DNA of 64,000 bases from Tethya wilhelma (GCA_964030475.1 CAXIPT010000003.1:12296519-12360518); one strand, 5' to 3'; positions 35,783 to 47,656 are shown, numbered from the stretch's first letter. Translations and numbers: made by a program. The notes: a model not told the origin generated them from the sequence alone.

Positions 35783-36380
35783 NNNNNNNNNNNNNNNNNN
35801 NNNNNNNNNNNNNNNNNNNNNNNNNNNNNNNNNNNNNNNNNNNNNNNNNNNNNNNNNNNNNNNNNNNNNNNNNNNNNNNNNNNNNNNNNNNNNNNNNNNN
35901 NNNNNNNNNNNNNNNNNNNNNNNNNNNNNNNNNNNNNNNNNNNNNNNNNNNNNNNNNNNNNNNNNNNNNNNNNNNNNNNNNNNNNNNNNNNNNNNNNNNN
36001 NNNNNNNNNNNNNNNNNNNNNNNNNNNNNNNNNNNNNNNNNNNNNNNNNNNNNNNNNNNNNNNNNNNNNNNNNNNNNNNNNNNNNNNNNNNNNNNNNNNN
36101 NNNNNNNNNNNNNNNNNNNNNNNNNNNNNNNNNNNNNNNNNNNNNNNNNNNNNNNNNNNNNNNNNNNNNNNNNNNNNNNNNNNNNNNNNNNNNNNNNNNN
36201 NNNNNNNNNNNNNNNNNNNNNNNNNNNNNNNNNNNNNNNNNNNNNNNNNNNNNNNNNNNNNNNNNNNNNNNNNNNNNNNNNNNNNNNNNNNNNNNNNNNN
36301 NNNNNNNNNNNNNNNNNNNNNNNNNNNNNNNNNNNNNNNNNNNNNNNNNNNNNNNNNNNNNNNNNNNNNNNNNNNNNNNN
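35783..36380. other. Assembly gap (598 N)
   Basis: A run of unknown bases. By comparison with the right cassette, it hides at least the middle of the left C-type gene. The true length is unknown. Confidence 1.
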
Positions 36381-36836
36381 TCAACTCAAGAAAAACAACC
36401 AGCTGGTAAGCTGAAACAGGATAAGCTACAAGACATCAAAAGTGGATACAGTTTGTTAGAAGCTTCTTGTTCAAGAGACTCTCAACCTTCTCCCCCACCT
36501 CTGCCTCCACCTTTGAACTCCAACGACTCCATCTTGAGGAAGAATAAAACCTACAGCTTCATCTACAACAGCTCCAGTGACGAGGAAGATGAGATAGGGG
36601 CAGCTGTGTCCATTACCCCTCCACCCCTCTACGATCAACCAACAAGTCTCTCACTCGTACTGACAAAGAACCCTGCGTTCGTTGACAGTCCAGCTGTGGA
36701 GGCAGCTGCTGGCCAGTTTGGAACAGCTGACCAGCCACAAGAGGAACCAATTTACGATCTTCCCCCCTCCTCCCCCTTGCTGTCCTCCCAGGACTCCTAC
36801 GTCGACATGCAAGGACACCACATCCACAGAGTGTAG
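36381..36836 (+). CDS. C-type receptor, 3' end only (left cassette, cut by gap)
   Basis: An open frame of 151 codons reaching TAG at 36836. It is the inverted copy of the last part of gene C (60732-61187; coordinates sum to 97568) and identical in predicted peptide. It contains YSLL, SPPPLPPPL, YSFI, YNSS, YDQP, YDLP and YVDM. Its upstream exons lie in or beyond the gap, and the matching signal-peptide exon at 35510 is broken, so this copy may not be expressed as a receptor. Confidence 0.75.
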   Translation, partial: STQEKQPAGKLKQDKLQDIKSGYSLLEASCSRDSQPSPPPLPPPLNSNDSILRKNKTYSFIYNSSSDEEDEIGAAVSITPPPLYDQPTSLSLVLTKNPAFVDSPAVEAAAGQFGTADQPQEEPIYDLPPSSPLLSSQDSYVDMQGHHIHRV

Positions 36837-37371
36837 GTCAGAGATCAATATAGTGTTTACAATTAATGCACACACAGACACGTCATTGTTGTTATAATTG
36901 CACAGTTGATAGCAAACAGTTGATAATTTGGGGAACTGAAATTGTTGACTACAGAGCACTGCAGACGCTTGCAGTAGAGAACTCCATTGGGAGATACAAC
37001 ACACACGCTGTATATGCAATCATAACAAACATGAGAGTTTACCCAAATTCACTGAATTCAAGGAAATTTTGTCAACACCACTGCACACTAGCATACATGG
37101 GTATAAACCATGGACACTCCCTTATAATTAGACTGGGCAATGTATAATCTGGGAATACATAAGCTAAACACCCCCCACAAGTTGTACACTCCCTCACTAA
37201 ATAGAATGTGTTATTCATGAGGACTCCAGTGTTGCAGTACATCGAGCAGTTTTCACGCTCCACTGACCAGTGGAATGTGGAATGGGGGATTGGGTTACAT
37301 TCTATTAACTATCATTGAACCATAAAGTTTACACACACAGTAAACGACTCCTAGGACAGATATAGCCAGCC
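36837..37371. other. Intergenic within the inverted repeat
   Basis: 535 bp between the C-type stop and the B-type start, duplicated exactly at 60197-60731. It must contain the B promoter. A Cys-rich 63-codon frame on the other strand (37072-37263) is probably chance. Confidence 0.5.
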
Positions 37372-38852
37372 ATGGCAGCTACTCCTGCAGCAGGTCATAT
37401 CCTCAGACTTCTAGGCAGTCTTCTCCTACTAGCTAGGTTAGGTTCCGGGACTAGCATTGCTGGTCCACAGTGTATTTTCAGAAGACAAGGTCAAGACATT
37501 GTCTACACAGACAGGGAGTGTAGTCAGCCTATGCTCTGTCCAATGGCACAACCAACGTACCTCATTTCAAGTGAGAGGTGTATTTCTGACCAATCTCTTG
37601 GTAAGTAGGCATGATTGAATCACAAGGAGACAATTCCCGGGCAAATGCCTGGGAAATACAAACTATCCCATACTATATCCATAGTTTCAGAATGTTCCCT
37701 CCAATTGGCACCAATAAGCTCAACTCCAACAGATGCTATCATGGCAGTGACTATTCAAAATGGCTCCCTGTCAGTGTTCACAGGACCAGCAATGACTGTA
37801 CCAGTTCAGATTGTGTTATATTCCAATCAAACTGGTTCCCTTGGTAACTGTAGCCTAGCTGGTCTGGAGGTGTATTGTGGAGAGGGTGTGTCCATCAGTC
37901 CCAGAGGGTTTGCCATTGGAGACAACCTCACCATACAGGTAGAACTAGGTCAGGAGAAGCCATATAGCTACAGTAACCATCTGACCTTTGTACCCCAGGT
38001 GGAGGAAGGACAGCTGCCTTATGAGAGAGCGGACTATGAGGGAGAGCTCTATCGTATGAATGTGTCATGTGACACTGAATCAGAAAATGACGTAGAAGGA
38101 TGTGTGTTTTTCAAGTTTGTAAGCAACCAAGAAACTTCAATCAGAAATGGTAAACATAGCTAGCTAGCTAGCTAGATATTGAAATAGAACTGAAATTAAC
38201 TTGTTACCATTCTATAGGCAAGTTCAACTGCACAGTACCAGGGACAGCTGCCTCCTCCAATGAAACATTCACTGATGATCCCTGTTCATTGTCGACCACC
38301 ACTATTTCTACCACAGAGAGCCAGGACACACCAATGACGACCAATAGCAATCCACAGACGACCATTGCTATGGAAACCACACTAACCACACCCACTATAA
38401 GGACGACATCATTGACTACAGAGGGTTGTACCTGTGCAGCTGAGGGTGTGCACACATCAGCAGCAATAGTCCTTGGAGTGATAAGTGGAGTGTTTCTCCT
38501 TGTCATCATCTCATTGAGTGTTGCCGTTGGTTACCTAGGAACGAGACTGAGACGAATCACCAATGCTCAAAAACTTCTTGAACAAGTAATGACACCTATC
38601 ACAGACACACACACACACACACACACACACAACGTAGTTGCTATGATACACACACACACACTTGGTCCACACAGATCCAGCGACAGGGAGGTGGGATAGC
38701 CAAACCAGGGACAGAACTTGTATTCACTAACCCAACATCAAACGGTAAGCCACACAGCTACATGATGGATTAGACAAAATGTTACTAATTTCCCTCCCAA
38801 ACGTTGATCCAAATATACAGACCCCATGTACAATGACCAGAGTGCCAACTAG
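37372..38852 (+). CDS. B-type receptor-like membrane protein (left copy)
   Basis: Five exons: 37372-37600, 37685-38149, 38218-38585, 38675-38744 and 38821-38852, 387 residues, mostly phase-1 borders. Signal peptide (ILRLLGSLLLLARLGSG); first ectodomain module with the pattern C..DREC..CPxxxPTYLIS..RC; second module (VSECSLQL ... GFAIGDNLTIQVELGQ ... YERADYEGELYRMNVSCD); Thr-rich, probably O-glycosylated stalk (TTTISTTES...); membrane span (AAIVLGVISGVFLLVIISLSVAVGYL); short tail ending DPMYNDQSAN with a single tyrosine motif. The ectodomain resembles no family I can name; it is shared by genes C, D and the pseudogene. Its length and intact frames suggest a functional gene. A cell-surface recognition role is inference. 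Confidence 0.87.
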
Positions 38853-39455
38853 AAGAGCTGAAGTGAGGCTATCTGACAGAAATGCTCCATCACAGAATGA
38901 AATGGCTAAACAATAAAACTTTCCAAATGGCATTAAAGTATTAGTGAGTGCATGTATCAGAGAATAATGGTAAACACCAATGTATGTATGGTACAGTAGT
39001 TCAGTGAACACACATGATTCAGACCAATCATATACAATGGCATGGATGTGTTGAATCAGTGATGTTAAACTGGCTAACATGTTCAGTAGCGCATACTTTG
39101 TTTAGCTACATAAAATATAAAAGTGAATAAGCCATTCATTAAGCCCAGATATTAATCATAATTATTGTTATTGCTAACTAGACACACATAGAGAGATATG
39201 ATGGAACTATACAAGGATGGGTGTACTCTGTACAATTTATAAGCTCAGCAGACAATGCTGAACATTTCAAGAACTCTCAAAACTTATAAACAACTTCAAC
39301 TAAGTATTATTATTGACAATTGTCACTCAATAACAATCATTGCATTCAAGTTTAGCCAGAAACAATACAGGATTAGCAACAACCAGTATTCAATACACAA
39401 CAACTAACCTGCTAACAATCACAGTGTAAGCTAACCTGTTCAGTGTCACTGACTA
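38853..39455. other. 3' flank of gene B and UQCC6
   Basis: About 600 bp between convergent genes. The inverted repeat ends at 39217 and the rest is single-copy AT-rich sequence, presumably the UQCC6 3' UTR. No gene seen. Confidence 0.5.
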
Positions 39456-39786
39456 TCATCTGTCTCTTGGCTTGAAGCTGAACACCCTGTCTGGAGAGTC
39501 CTGCTGCTCCAAGGAAGGAGGGACCTCTGGGACTACCTGCAGTCAATAGCAACACAACATAACAATACAACAACATAGCAACACATCATGAGGCTCTATA
39601 AATGAATGGAGTAGGAGGATCTATGTGCAATTAATAGTGAATTAATGATTACATCATATACTTATACTGGGCTGTTACCAGGCTGGGTTTGTAGTAGTGG
39701 TGTACTAGTGATGCTCCTAGGAACATGGAGGACAGGGCAGCTGCTGCAAACGTCAGGTAACTTGGCCACGAGAGTCCAGCAGGCAT
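39456..39786 (-). CDS. UQCC6: UQCC6 / BRAWNIN, complex III assembly factor
   Basis: Two exons, 39679-39786 and 39456-39536, joined in phase 0, encode 62 residues. The N-terminus MPAGLSWPSYLTFAAAALSS and the following GASLVHHYYKPSL..PEVPP match the human 71-residue BRAWNIN (C12orf73; MPAG..YL...A..L..M..GA..VH.YY.P.L..PE.PP). This is an inner-membrane microprotein with one N-terminal span, needed for assembly of the cytochrome bc1 complex. The ATG has a strong context (GCCACCATGC). It starts only 48 bp after the stop of UQCC5, in the same frame, so the two may share one mRNA. The human gene is somewhat longer at the C-terminus. Confidence 0.9.
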
Positions 39787-39834
39787 GGTGGCGCAGCAGA
39801 CACTACGTATTGGGGTAGAGGGATGTCTGGTCTA

Positions 39835-40126
39835 CTAGGATGGCTTCTCTGAGGTTGATGAAGAAGATGAGGTGAGAGCTGTGTCCTCTCTCTTTGCTGC
39901 TCGTCGTTCAGACTCCTTCCTTACAACTGTATCATCTGGTGCAGGCAGGGAAAGAAGACATGAATAGCTAGCTATTGTCAGTGGTTTGTTTGCTAAAGGT
40001 CATTTGCTGCTTACAGAATGTCTCCTTGCCAACTCTAACGTGAATCATGAACCATTCAATGGCTGCTCCGCCAAGGAAGAAGAAAGGTAGAGTTCTGTAC
40101 ACTCCCAGCCTTCCCCACCAGGACAT
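39835..40126 (-). CDS. UQCC5: UQCC5 / SMIM4, complex III assembly factor
   Basis: Two exons, 40015-40126 and 39835-39935 (phase 1), encode 70 residues, the same length as the human protein. LGVYRTLPFFFLGGAAIEWF and MIHVRVGKETFYD...RKESERR align closely with human SMIM4 (GIYRFLPFFFVLGG..EW.MI.VRVG.ETFYD...RKASER). SMIM4 is a single-span inner mitochondrial membrane protein that helps early cytochrome b maturation and complex III assembly, and it acts with BRAWNIN. It ends with two consecutive in-frame stops (TAG TAG), then 15 further sense codons without a stop before the UQCC6 ATG. No promoter motif is obvious in the 48-bp spacer. Confidence 0.93.
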
Positions 40127-40360
40127 TTTACAGTTCAAAATTTCTTTTGTATTCACATTATTAGAGAAATGGATATGAGATTGGAACAATAGTACTGATT
40201 GCACAAAACAAACAAATAAACAAATACACAAACAGATTGGGACGACAACACTGTGGCTGAATACATACAACATGTTATACACATCACATAATATATAGAA
40301 ATCATAATAATTTGTGGCTCTGGTAGAAAAATATAAAGTGGTGGTTGTTAGGGGGAGGGA

Positions 40361-42873
40361 CTATGAGGAGTGCCTAGCAACAACCAGTGTCAGCTCATCC
40401 CTGTGCTTCTTGAGCAGCGGCACCACATTGACACAGTTGTGCTCTAATTGGAGTTCAACATCATTTACCTGAAGAAGAACAAAGAATTGAATTGAAAGAA
40501 GTTTATCCTGGTGATAATACATGGTGTACGTACTTCCCAGAATACATGAACAGAAACAACCAAGGAAAAAAAAAAAACTTAAAAAAAAAGCTCTAAAGAA
40601 AAGATTCATGCATCAACACACACGTACATACAAACATACCTTTATGATTCTATCATATGGGAGGAGCCCACCTAGGACATCGGCAGGTCCTCCCGTTTTA
40701 ACTGCCTTCACGTACACGCCCACATCAAACTGGCCATCGGACACACTGAAACCAAACGAGGCATTTCCGGGATTCTTCTTCAGTTTCACTTTGATTTGGT
40801 TCGGGGGCAGGGGCGTCCTCATCTTATCTTGGATCTTCTTCTGCTCGTGAGGAGCGCAGTCCTCCATGCGTGACCCGTGAGGCTCTGTATCACTATCAGG
40901 ATCAGAGGACCCTGACTCGGCCAGCGCCTTCATTGCCTGCTCAAACTGAGCTGCCTTGTACATGGTTCGTTGGAAGTCTTGCAATGAGGCCACTGCCTCT
41001 GCACTGCTGTGTGTGAGAGAGGCCTTCTGTTTGCCAGGACTGCCATTGCTTCCTCTACGAGAGGAGCTGTAACTCGTGTTACCAGCTGGGTGGCTGTTGC
41101 TGGCATTGGAGTTTGTCTGAAGGGGGTTCGTTGAGCTGCTGGTGTTCCTAGGCAACGACCCTTCATTACAGTCATCATCATTCAGAGGTGGACTAACTGG
41201 TTTGTCAATATTGGAGTTTGTTTCCACGACAGTACGGTCAGCTGCAGTGATATCATCAGCGTCTATGGTGCTAGTATCTTTAGAAGGCACACAAATGACG
41301 TCTTCCTCTCTCGCACCAGCTACAACCTCCTGATGTAGCTGTTGCAGCTGGCTCTGTGACAACTCATCCATTGCCTCACTCTGTGGGGGGTCGGATGAGG
41401 TACACGAGTCTCCCCCCGTGGTAGGCGTGGACGTTACCCCCGGCTGTTCCTCGCTGTCCTCACTGCGACAGGAGGATAGTTTGGAGTCGGATCTCGATCC
41501 CCCCGAGGCCTTCGCACCATTATCAGGGTCATCATCTTCATCAATGACAGCTTCTTGACAATTTGACTCCTCCCCTTTTGTCTTGGTGGGTGGAGCTTCT
41601 GCCGATATCAATGGACTATCACTATTCCCTGTAGAGTTTGTGGTTGGCATGACAACTGCAGTCGATTTCTCATCATCCGTAGAAGAGGGTCCGTCCAGTT
41701 GCTTGGGAAACGGGGAGCTGGTCGTCAGTCGGTGGGGAGTGGGGGTGATGGGGGAGACACGCCCCACGGGGATCGGGTAACGAGGGTACTGATGGGAGGA
41801 ACGACGAGAATTTCCAAAGTCCCATTTCTTGCCACTTGTCGGTTGCTTTGGCAACGGTCTGACTGGTAATGACGTTCTTCTGTACCTTGACCTTGACTCC
41901 TCATACAGTGACATCTCTTCGTCCGTCTCCGTGGAGCTGTCACGCTTCACTGCTCCCAAACCACTCGTCACTTTCTTCTGTGGCTCAAACTCTCCCAATG
42001 CAGGAGGATAGAAGGGCTTCATGTCACTCACGGTGGGCGTGGCATCCTCTTCCTGTTCCTCCGTGGGTCCGTATCCCCATGCGTATGGCCTGTAGGCGGA
42101 GCTTGATGGACGAGAGAAAGCACTGCCCACGTCAGAGGGTGTCACCATCCCCCCTCTGTTGTGGAGGAGGGCAGGACTACTGTATGGGTGCTGCTCCAAA
42201 CTGACCAATGAGTGATTGTCGGGTGTACTTCGACCTGAAGCTGACAGGGTACTCTGTGAGAGGCGCTGCCCCCTGAACCCTGGTGGGGGGAGGTATCCTC
42301 CGACCCCCAGGCCTCCCCCTCCGTAGCTACTGCTGTAGGAGCTGCCGAAACTACTAGTTCTGCTCAATCGGCTAGCAGAGGGTGTGATCATGTGACTTCT
42401 AAGACCGTATCCATGACGATAGTCCCTTCCATAGCGATACTGAAAGGAGAGAGAGATAATAGAGATCGCATATTTGGTTAATTTTCAAGGCAGATTTTGT
42501 TAATAATTATGTACTTTAGACTAGAAGAAAAATAATTTTTTGAGCTGCAAAAATGATTAGCATAATTATAGCAGAATTTCCCACCAAAATCCAGGAGGAA
42601 ATCAAAGTTCACATACCTTGCTAGTTGGACTGCCAGCCTTTGACCTTGATCCTAGAGGAAGAGAGAAGATACAAAATGATCACAACTGATGAAGGTTTCT
42701 TTTGAGATGGAAAATTATTATCTCACTGTGTCTTTTGGTCGCCTTGGATATTTTTAACCTGACGACATCACCAGCATTGCTCAAGAGATGGACGGCCTCA
42801 GGCATCGTCTTGTTGAATAGATTCTCCCCATTAATTGCTAGGATACGATCGCCAGGCTTCAACGCCCCTGTTC

Positions 42874-42909
<36 letters not shown>

Positions 42910-44273
42910 ATTACACACATGTATTCAAAGAAAACTGCAATGCCTTACTTGTGAGCCACGCCTTCCTCTTTGATCTTGGAGATAATGATGGGACTTCCCC
43001 CTTGTTCTCTGCTCCCAGTGAGGGTAATCCCCAGAGGCTGGTTGTTCCTCTGCAGCTCAACAGAGTAGATGATTGTCTCTGGCTGACTGTGAGGGACTGA
43101 GATATAAGGACAAGAGATAAATATGGATTCGTACAATCAGGTTTAATTAGAGGGGTATACTCACCATTTTCCTTATTCACTTTCAATCTGACCACTTCTC
43201 CGGCATTCTTCAACATCTGGGCTGCGTCACGAAGGGTAGCATTCTCCAACCCCTGGTCGTTAATGGCAATTATGACATCACCAGAATGGAGGGTGCCCAT
43301 TCGACTGGCTATACCACCCTTTTTCAAATTGGAGATCCATATTGTATCACCAGGATGGTTGCTTCCTGTGGGGGGTACCAAGAGGGGGTCCCCATATCCA
43401 TGGTTACACACACAGCTGGACTACCACATAGCGGGTAAATTTGGTGAGAATTAACTTGGCAAATTATTCCAGAAATCGCCCAACAGTTTTATATGCACGC
43501 ACGCGCATATAAACAATGTAGTGTGAAGAATTAAATTGCCAAATTTAAAGACCATTAATTTTATGCTACAATGTAAATTCACCAAATTTTAAGCCAGCCA
43601 AAGTTTACCCGCTATACGATATACTATCACTTACCATTGATAGTAATGCCAAGATTGAGGCTCTCTGTCTTTTGTAGCGTCACTTCAAACGTACCAGACG
43701 AAGGAACAATGGCGTCGTTCACGTCATACCCCACTTCCATGTCCAACACGTTGCCAGCTTCTTGGACCAGTTTGATGGCCTGTTGGAGAGTCACTCCCTC
43801 CATCTTGACCTGGTTGATGGAGAGGACTCTGTCCCCCACCTTCAGCTGACCCAGCCTGGAGGAGGAGGGGGGGAGAAGGAGATGGTGAATTGTTATCTAT
43901 CACTGGTGAAGTGGAAGTTTAGTCCTGATATGTTTAATCCTCTAGATTATTTTGTTCAAAAAAATGGCCTAAATATTTGGCCACCCTTTGAAAATTATAG
44001 TCTAGAGGACAAATTTGCTAAGAATTTTGGATCCCTCGAACCAAAAATTATCGTGGACCAAAAAATTCCCAAAATTTCCATGAGAGTGGCACTCACTTGG
44101 CAGCTGGCCCCCCCTCCTCTATCTTAGAGATGGTGAGGGGGTAGTTGAAGTGATCTGTAGCGCCCCCCTGGAGGCTGAGGCCAAACCCAATGCTGTCGGC
44201 TTTGAGTCTGATCACCATGATTTCAGGATGAGAGATGAGCTGGTGAGTGGAGGGAGCAGTGGACACCAACGAC

Positions 44274-44314
<41 letters not shown>

Positions 44315-44494
44315 AGAGACATACATGTATTGTGCATTCTCTAGCTGTCTGTTTCAACCCCTGTATCTTCATACAATATTACTCTTCTACAGTGGCCCTG
44401 AAGGCTCTAACTGATTTTGCTAACCAATTTTTGTTTTTAACCCTTTCTAAGCGATTATTATTGAAGCAAGTTTTGATCTAAGCTATTTTCAACC

Positions 44495-44545
<51 letters not shown>

Positions 44546-45845
44546 AAGCCCACTTACGTTGGGACTGCCTCCCCGAGAGACGAGAGAAGGTGGGGAGATG
44601 AGAGACGTGGGAACCACTTTCACTGACCACTGCAGGAGGGGACAAAAGACACATTACATCATCATTACATCGTTAGAAATGCACTCATATCAACATACAG
44701 TCACTCCTCTCGGCTGCGATGTTATGAGCAGGGAAGATCTCCAGCTCCACATGGAGGTCACAATGACGTAACATGTGGTATATCTCGTTAATTGGCTTAT
44801 TAATCAGGGGCACCCCATTAACAGAGAGCAGCTGGTCACCAATATAAAGTGCTCCACAGCGATCGGCGATGCCTGCCTCCTTGAGCCGTGAGATCCAGAG
44901 GGGATCACCGGGGGTGGGGGACTCACGGAGACTTAGTCCGAGGGAGGCACCACGAGGCTTGAGGATCTTCACCAGCAGAGGGACAGTAGCTTCAGACAGA
45001 CCCTCTGAGATGGAGACACACACACACAGGTTGCAGAGAAATGGAAGTGACATAATTGTAGAAAGTTTCAATCTAAAGATCTCTTCTAGTGCTACAAACC
45101 ACGAGCAAAACACCTCCCTTCACCCGAAGACCTTTAGATTGAAACACTCAATGTTATGAAATACATTCCACACAGCTAAACCAATTCTGCCAACAAAGGA
45201 CTGTGCTAAATCTGTAGGATATACAGCAGCTGCTGTTGTTATGACCAACTTACCGTGGACAGTGACATCATACTCTATCTCCAAGGTGCAGACGTCCTCA
45301 CTGGCCTTGAGGAGAGAGAGAGCCTCCATTTGAGAGGCCTCAGACACATCCACGTTGTTGACACTCAGGATACGGTCACCAGCCTTCAGGAACCCATTTC
45401 TGAGAGAGAAAGAAAGAAGGAGGAGAGAGAGAGGTTAGAATAAAATAGCTAACTGGAATGTCTGGACACAAGCAAACTAGTTCCGAGAAACATGGCAACA
45501 CAGCAGCTGGAATGCATTAGCCTGGAGGAATTCACTGGGAACAAGACCTCATGAACCCTAGGGTCACTTCCTAACAACATACTTGGCACTCCCCCCTCAC
45601 CCTACCATGGCACTAACTGACCAACACCAGTATTTGGACGATAATTAATTGGTGCTTAATTAATTAATTGATTGGGATCAAAGTTCACTTACTTGTAGGC
45701 AGCAGAGCCAACCGTGACGTTGGAGACTGTGATTGGACGATTCTCAGTCCGCCCACCGCTGATGGTGAAACCAAAGCTAGTCTTCTCTCTTGGTATTGTG
45801 ATGGTCGCCACTTTTTTCATCGTCCCATCATCAATGGTGGAGCCT

Positions 45846-45902
<57 letters not shown>

Positions 45903-46292
45903 CCACGCTGATCTAACAACTTCCTGTTCTGTGTCTTTAAAGTGGGCAGTGAACTACTACAATTACAGTACATAATTTAGTTAGGGTATTGCTCTCGTAA
46001 AATAAATCTAATTTCCTTAAAAATCTCAAGATTGAACTAATATTCAATTTTATCGTGCAAGAATGAGAACTCTCCAATTTCATGCCAATTACCTAACAAG
46101 TAATGATATAATTAACACCCACACCCCTCCACACCATCACACCTGTTGGAAGGTCGAATGCTATCTCCAGGTTGATGACATTGCCGGCGTTCTCAAGCAG
46201 TGCATTCACCTCGCTGTGAGTGAGATGCTCCGTAGCTGTGCCATTGATACCCAGGATACGATCACCAACTAGGAGAGCACCACTCCTGAGTC

Positions 46293-46343
<51 letters not shown>

Positions 46344-47095
46344 TTGTGAAACTTGCTGCTAGGTGCAAGGCTACTATGTACTTAATACTTTGTAGAGGGA
46401 TTTTTTTTTGGAAAACTGGCATATTTTGCAAATTAAATGCTCACAAAATAGGAAGTATATTTTGCTGCTCGTCACCAAGTAAACCCATCCAAGTGGCACA
46501 TCTCACCCCCCACATAGCTGACCAGTTAGCATGGCCTTCTAGAGGTTAATCTAATTTGAGCTTCGCTCCAAAGGTCAGGAAATAATTAGTACCATGAAGT
46601 ATTGTTTGTATATTGGGTGTTTGGCACACCTTGCTATTAATGGTCGCAAACACTCAACATTAAACATTACATCATTGGTTTATCCACTTACTTTTTGGCC
46701 ACACCCCCTGGCCGAAGAGCACTGACGTGAACTGGCATGTCTAGATCCGTACCTCCTACATGATTACATCACCATGACATCATACCATACATCACATGAC
46801 ACCATGTACACATACCCCCTAGTTTCAGTCCGAGTGGCTCAGTGGTGTGCTTCAGAAGCTCCACATATGCCACCGTCCTATGGCCTTCCTGGTTACCAGT
46901 GCTCCCGGGGGGTCTCGGCACTAACTCAGGGGACCTGGAAATAAACCACAGGGGATAGTACAATCGGAAACCACAGGGGATAGTATAAGGAGGTCATAGT
47001 ACAATCATCTACCAACTACCACGGAAGGTAGGATATAGCCCCGTGGGTGGCATCCTGTGTTGTGTACGTCATGACAAACTTACCGATCTGATCCA

Positions 47096-47131
<36 letters not shown>

Positions 47132-47167
47132 GAAAAGCCTAATTTTTTCATACAAATAAGGTCAAGA

Positions 47168-47205
<38 letters not shown>

Positions 47206-47313
47206 TCACTGTGACCACACTCTGATATGTTGCTATAGGAACACACCCACTGATCTACCTGAGTTCCTGTCAGTGTCTCTCATTGGCTTAAAACAGAGCA
47301 ACAACTTCGCCAT
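40361..47313 (-). CDS. GRIP-like scaffold with seven PDZ domains
   Basis: Starts at ATG 47313 (MAKLLLCFKPMRDTDRNSG, exon 47259-47313), followed by a 13-nt micro-exon (47084-47096) that restores phase into the exon beginning SPELVPRPPG. Seven PDZ domains follow: PDZ1 (about 46.1-46.95 kb, PLGLKLGG), PDZ2 (45.25-45.85, SFGFTISGG), PDZ3 (44.7-45.0, SLGLSL), PDZ4 (43.8-44.27, GFGLSLQGG), PDZ5 (43.2-43.7, NLGITINGK), PDZ6 (42.7-43.1, PLGITLTGS), a 530-residue Ser/Pro-rich linker (40.85-42.45) and C-terminal PDZ7 (SFGFSVSDG, split at 40.64/40.47). The 3+3+1 arrangement and best-matching motifs are those of GRIP1/2, which cluster receptors and link them to kinesin and ephrin signalling. Several introns carry (GA)n or (CT)n tracts. 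Stop TAG at 40361. Confidence 0.9.
42880..42907. repeat. (GA)n microsatellite before a GRIP exon
   Basis: About 14 GA units; sense (CT)n in the intron between the two exons of PDZ6. Confidence 0.9.
43428..43616. mobile_element. Second MITE-like element, in a GRIP intron
   Basis: About 189 bp with inverted ends: left ATAGCGGGTAAA, right TTTACCCGCTAT, and related sub-terminal pieces (ATTTGGTGA near the left, CACCAAATTT near the right). Non-coding. Distinct from the element at 1489, so a different family. Confidence 0.55.
44276..44318. repeat. (GA)n tract at the 3' end of a GRIP intron
   Basis: Sense (CT)n of about 43 nt ending directly at the acceptor (intron 44275-44557). Confidence 0.95.
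44498..44544. repeat. (CT)n tract at the 5' end of the same GRIP intron
   Basis: Sense (GA)n of about 46 nt starting 13 nt after the donor GTAAGT. Complementary in the RNA to the tract at 44276-44318. Confidence 0.95.
45847..45901. repeat. (GA)n microsatellite before GRIP PDZ2 exon
   Basis: About 27 GA units; sense (CT)n next to the acceptor of the exon starting near 45846. Confidence 0.95.
46296..46340. repeat. (GA)n microsatellite before a GRIP PDZ1 exon
   Basis: About 22 GA units; sense (CT)n upstream of the acceptor of the exon containing GALLVGDRILGING. Confidence 0.95.
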
Positions 47314-47656
47314 TTTGGCTCAACTAAGCTAGCAGTAGTATCACCAGCAAAGGTCGGTTGATGTATCCTCTTCTCAGAACTCATGGGGTGAAATTAGAGG
47401 CAGCTGGGCACTTGGACAGCCTTCCTTCTGTCTCTCTCGCCATAGGAGAGATCTCTGGTCGTCCCAGAATAAACGTTTGTACTACTCTTTCTTTACTACT
47501 GCATGTACTTGTCTTCATGCATCAAAACATTATGCAATCGGAAGTAATAATCAGTGCCCCGGCTCCTCCCACATGTTGATAACAGTAGTAGGTTTCCGGA
47601 GATGAATGCTCCGGATATGTTAGGATTCTCCTCGTTTACGATATCCACGTGGAGCT
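47314..47656. promoter_or_regulatory. Divergent promoter region, GRIP / ANAPC4
   Basis: 343 bp between opposite start codons. A short minus-strand upstream frame (MARETEGRLSKCPAASNFTP, stop) precedes the GRIP ATG and may be a uORF. No clear TATA box. Confidence 0.45.

Larger units (their letters stand above)
36381..39217 (+). repeat. Inverted repeat, left arm
   Basis: Pairs with 58348-61187 in opposite orientation. From 36381 to about 38744 positions sum to 97568 and I saw no coding difference. From about 38745 single-base changes and a 2-bp indel appear (for example donor GTAAGC against GTGAGC), and homology stops at 39217. The left end is set by the gap. Diverged homology to the right block continues further left to 34214. 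Confidence 0.92.

Noticed and set aside
37072..37263. 63-codon Cys-rich frame on minus (and its mirror at 60305-60496) between genes C and B
   Set aside because: No signal peptide, start context or splice support, and it lies in the presumed promoter of gene B. Duplication explains its presence in two copies.
40361..47313. Calling the PDZ gene MPDZ/INADL
   Set aside because: Seven PDZ domains in a 3+3+linker+1 pattern with a long Ser/Pro linker and no L27 domain fit GRIP better.
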